Notes under the pieces: model-generated
The model's input: only the letters and a program-made list of their open reading frames with translations
The model's database searches: none
Told to the model about the DNA's origin: nothing
Shown here: positions 15,119 to 17,501 of the stretch, one piece after another
Layout of the letters: every line of letters starts with the position of its first letter
Numbering within the stretch: position 1 is the first letter of the stretch
Source of the DNA: an uncultured euryarchaeote
GTDB lineage: Archaea > Thermoplasmatota > Poseidoniia > Poseidoniales > Poseidoniaceae
Length of the DNA: 17,501 nt
Direction of reading: 5' to 3'
Assembly (NCBI GenBank): GCA_937897365.1
Contig: CALCOP010000162.1
Location: 1-17,501 of the forward strand
Position numbers and translations under genes: made by a program

Positions 15119-15700
15119 CTATTCTTCAGAAGCTACGACAACACGAGCGGCAAGAAGAACTCGCTGTTTGTACATGTAGCCGGACTCTAAGACATCAACA
15201 ACATGCCCCGATGGGAATGCTTCTGATGCAGGAATTGTTGTAATAGCCTCCATTTTTGCAGGGTCAAAAGCTTGGTTCTTAGCTTCAATTGCTGTAACCC
15301 CATCAGCAGAAAGTTCGTGCCACATTTTGTTTCGTAACAATCGCAATCCTTGAGCAACAGCTGATGTATCCTCGTCATCCAAGTTATCTAATGCACGATC
15401 GACATCACCCAGTACGGTGAGCATGCGTCGTGCAAGTCCCATGCCACTGTATTGAATGAGTTCAGACTTCTCAGCCATCAATCGTTTTCTGACATTTTGT
15501 ATTTCTGCGTCTTTGTAAGCAATTTCCTTTTCTGCTTTTTCAGCACGTAAGAGGGCTTCTTCAAGGGGATCCAATTCTTCTACTTCCACGGAGTCTGCCA
15601 AGTCAAGCGTTTCCATTCCTTCTTCAATGACCGGAATTGAATCATCACTATCACTGAGATTTTCATCAGGCTCTTCAGAAGGTAACTCGTCACTCATCAT
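15119..15700 (-). CDS. grpE: GrpE, nucleotide exchange factor of DnaK
   Basis: GrpE drives ADP release from DnaK (Hsp70). The protein has 193 residues. It has an acidic unstructured N terminus (about 1-45), a long helix (46-85) ending in NVRKRLMAEKSELIQYSG, the family middle segment LLRNKMWHELSADGVTAIEA, then FDPAKMEAI and the beta domain end VVDVLESGYMYKQRVLLAARVVV. These match GrpE in order and length. ATG 15700 and 15697 are adjacent; either may be used. dnaK and dnaJ, often next to grpE in archaea that acquired the system from bacteria, are not in view. It lies 36 bases after an unknown acidic protein gene and 39 before the Lys/Ala-rich gene, a probable three-gene operon. Confidence 0.93.
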   Translation of the reverse strand: MMSDELPSEEPDENLSDSDDSIPVIEEGMETLDLADSVEVEELDPLEEALLRAEKAEKEIAYKDAEIQNVRKRLMAEKSELIQYSGMGLARRMLTVLGDVDRALDNLDDEDTSAVAQGLRLLRNKMWHELSADGVTAIEAKNQAFDPAKMEAITTIPASEAFPSGHVVDVLESGYMYKQRVLLAARVVVASEE

Positions 15701-15736
15701 GTCACGGGTTACAGAACCAGTCTTTGAACCCCTCGT

Positions 15737-16417
15737 TTAATCGAGAAGATACTGACGAAGATTCCACCTTCCATGGCCCCAAAAATCAGCGTTCAAATGC
15801 TCTCTTCCAAGAATGCCGAGCAACTCCGGTTTGCTGTTACAGAGCGTTATCGTGTAAACAAGTGCTCGTGATGCACGGTCATGGGCTTCAAAGGTTGGAA
15901 CAATCTTTGGGTCTTCGTTTTCATCAAGTGTCTCTCCGAGTTCCTTTCGACGGTCCATCCAATCCAAGCAAACCGCTTCAGAAAACTCATCTTCAGGTAG
16001 TCCGTTGAGTTCACGAATAAGTTGTGTCCATGTCTCTTCAGAATACAAGTCATCACTGCTTGATATTGTCCTCTTTAATGCAACGTCAAGATAAAGAAAA
16101 GCCCTTCCCTCCCAAACTTCCCATGCACCGGGACTCGACCATTCCATGAGTTGAAGGAGACCTTGTGACCCTTCCGGGATTGATTTCAAAACTTCGATCA
16201 CCGAGTCAGATTGAGTAGGGTTGACTGAATCCATCCAATCCAAGATTTCTGCTTCACAATCGATGTCAAAAGCACGTTTTAATCGAGGGTCATATGCGGG
16301 CCTGTTATCACGAAACTTTCCCTTTTCCATCCCATCATAGAGTTGCTCCCATGTTTGCTGGAGCAAATTTTTCAAACACGGTTCATCGACAAGCAGTAGA
16401 ACCATTTCGATGCCCAT
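15737..16417 (-). CDS. Acidic, Trp-rich protein of unknown function
   Basis: No family recognised. The product of about 226 residues has no signal peptide or membrane segment, is acidic and Trp-rich (WEQLYDG, ILDWMDS, LMEWSSPGAWEVWEG, LDWMDRR, FWGHGRWNLRQYLLD) and appears mainly helical. The C-terminal WGHGRW stretch and the repeated L/I-DWMD (about residues 57 and 150) suggest an internally repeated helical fold. ATG 16417 is preferred; the frame also opens at TTG 16429 and ATG 16405. It heads a probable operon with grpE and is divergent from the DRG GTPase across a 132-base gap with no clear promoter element. A proteostasis link is only suggested by position. Confidence 0.6.
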   Translation of the reverse strand: MGIEMVLLLVDEPCLKNLLQQTWEQLYDGMEKGKFRDNRPAYDPRLKRAFDIDCEAEILDWMDSVNPTQSDSVIEVLKSIPEGSQGLLQLMEWSSPGAWEVWEGRAFLYLDVALKRTISSSDDLYSEETWTQLIRELNGLPEDEFSEAVCLDWMDRRKELGETLDENEDPKIVPTFEAHDRASRALVYTITLCNSKPELLGILGREHLNADFWGHGRWNLRQYLLD

Positions 16418-16549
16418 GTTGGAATCCAAACGGCCGTCTCGTTTGATGTCATCGGCTTACCAATGAAGATTTGAAAGATGGAAATCCACCTCCCCAAGAG
16501 AAGAGCATTCAAGAAGAACGGTCCGTACGAGGTACATAGAGGCTTTGTG

Positions 16550-17501
16550 ATGGCGACAATTAAGGAGCAGATCGAACTGATCCGCGCCGAGATTGATAAA
16601 ACACAAAAAAACAAAGCAACAAATGCGCACATTGGCAAATTGAAAGCCAAAATTGCTCAACTGAAAATCAAGGAAGAAAAAGCACATGCCCACTCAAAGG
16701 CAAGCGGAGGCGGAAAAGGCTTTGAGGTCAAAAAATCGGGTGACGCCACGGTTGCTTTAGTCGGATTTCCTTCTGTTGGAAAATCAACACTAATCTCAAA
16801 AGTTACCGATGCTCATTCAGAATCTGCTGGCTATGCATTCACGACACTCACATGTATTCCAGGCGTAATGGAACATCGTGGTGCGAAAATCCAGATTCTG
16901 GATTTACCCGGACTAATCAAGGGTGCTGCTGAAGGAAAAGGAAGGGGAAGAGAGATTCTGAATGTTATTCGTAGCGCTGACATGGTGTTGTATATTGTTG
17001 ACCCGTTTCAAGATGCGCATTTCAATGTCTTGCACCGTGAATTGCATAACGCGGGATTGAGGCTCAACGAAACAAAACCTCCAGTATTTATCAAGCGAAC
17101 GGAACGCGGTGGTATCGATGTACGAACTACGGTCGAACAGACACACTTGAGTCATGAAGAGATGAGTGAAATTATCCGCTCTTTTGGCTACACGTCAGCG
17201 ATAGTTACACTTCGGAATGACACTACTGCGGAACAAATTGTGGATTGTTTAGCAGAAAATAGAATCTACGAAAAAGCAGTAATTGCCATCAATAAAATTG
17301 ATATTGCAAGTGAAGAAGAAATCATTCGCGCTCGAAAAGCGCTTCCTGCAGATTGGCCTGTCATGCGGATTTCTGCATTCAAAGACATCGGACTTGACGA
17401 ATTGAAGGATTTCATTTACGATAATCTCGGATTCATGAGGGTGTTCTTAAAGCCTCAAGGACAAGATGCGTACTTAGAAGAACCACTGATTGTCAAAGAT
17501 G
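16550..17501 (+). CDS. DRG/Rbg-family GTPase (partial, runs off window)
   Basis: A developmentally-regulated GTP-binding (DRG) protein, the archaeal/eukaryotic branch of the Obg GTPases, which associates with ribosomes and translation. About 317 residues are visible. The N-terminal helical region is IKEQIELIRAEIDKTQKNKA. G1 is GFPSVGKST (72-80), the switch I threonines are in YAFTTLTCIPG, G3 is DLPGLIKGA with the Obg-type glycine-rich stretch KGRGRE, G4 is NKID and G5 is ISA. An insert domain separates G3 from G4. The last residues, GFMRVFLKPQG, begin the TGS domain, which lies past the window end. ATG 16550 matches the family start and has AGAGG at 16538-16542; the frame stays open to ATG 16478, a less likely extended start. 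Confidence 0.93.
   Translation, partial: MATIKEQIELIRAEIDKTQKNKATNAHIGKLKAKIAQLKIKEEKAHAHSKASGGGKGFEVKKSGDATVALVGFPSVGKSTLISKVTDAHSESAGYAFTTLTCIPGVMEHRGAKIQILDLPGLIKGAAEGKGRGREILNVIRSADMVLYIVDPFQDAHFNVLHRELHNAGLRLNETKPPVFIKRTERGGIDVRTTVEQTHLSHEEMSEIIRSFGYTSAIVTLRNDTTAEQIVDCLAENRIYEKAVIAINKIDIASEEEIIRARKALPADWPVMRISAFKDIGLDELKDFIYDNLGFMRVFLKPQGQDAYLEEPLIVKD

Noticed and set aside
16478..16549. Extended start of the DRG GTPase at ATG 16478
   Set aside because: DRG proteins begin close to the MATIKEQI-like segment, and a Shine-Dalgarno-like AGAGG precedes ATG 16550.
1..17501. CRISPR arrays, insertion sequences, prophage or plasmid genes
   Set aside because: No regularly spaced repeats, transposase motifs or terminal inverted repeats were seen; gene content is ordinary chromosomal and base composition looks even by eye.

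Overview
The window looks like a compact genome of a planktonic euryarchaeon, most likely of the Marine Group II / Poseidoniales (Thermoplasmatota) type. The archaeal evidence is a DRG-type GTPase, an archaeal-style NMN adenylyltransferase, a ThiN domain, a COG2108-like radical SAM protein, a TATA-like box in front of a tRNA gene, and lipobox-bearing extracytoplasmic proteins. The lineage is inferred from gene content; there is no rRNA or marker tree here. Genes are packed tightly, with ATGA/GTGA start-stop overlaps inside operons and three convergent pairs whose stop codons touch or overlap.

Left part (1-4118, + strand) is a thiamine unit: the C-terminal ThiN domain of a gene cut by the window edge, then thiB (binding lipoprotein), thiP (fused two-domain permease) and thiQ (ATPase), all coupled. 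Next on the + strand is an unusual two-gene unit (4185-5860): a helical protein of unknown function coupled to an SPFH-like protein with a long charged coiled coil. A PAP2-like membrane phosphatase/transferase (5982-6740) then converges on a thioredoxin-CcdA fusion on the - strand (6737-8218).

Middle part (8349-11095): a tiny membrane protein on + converges on a - strand pair of lipoproteins, a PhnD-type binding protein translationally coupled to a soluble-glucose-dehydrogenase-like beta-propeller. Behind this pair lies a tRNA-Val(CAC) gene.

Right part: on -, pdxT (glutaminase subunit of PLP synthase) is coupled to a radical SAM protein. Divergent from it on + are a class V PLP aminotransferase and nadM. 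On -, an unknown acidic protein, grpE and a small Lys/Ala-rich protein form a probable operon. Divergent from that, at the right edge on +, is a DRG-family GTPase cut by the window end.

Functionally the window is mostly cofactor economy (thiamine uptake, PLP synthesis and use, NAD synthesis), envelope redox and lipoprotein functions, and translation/proteostasis. The best candidates for something under-described are the SPFH/helical pair, the reversed thioredoxin-CcdA fusion, and the orphan PhnD-like plus beta-propeller lipoprotein pair.
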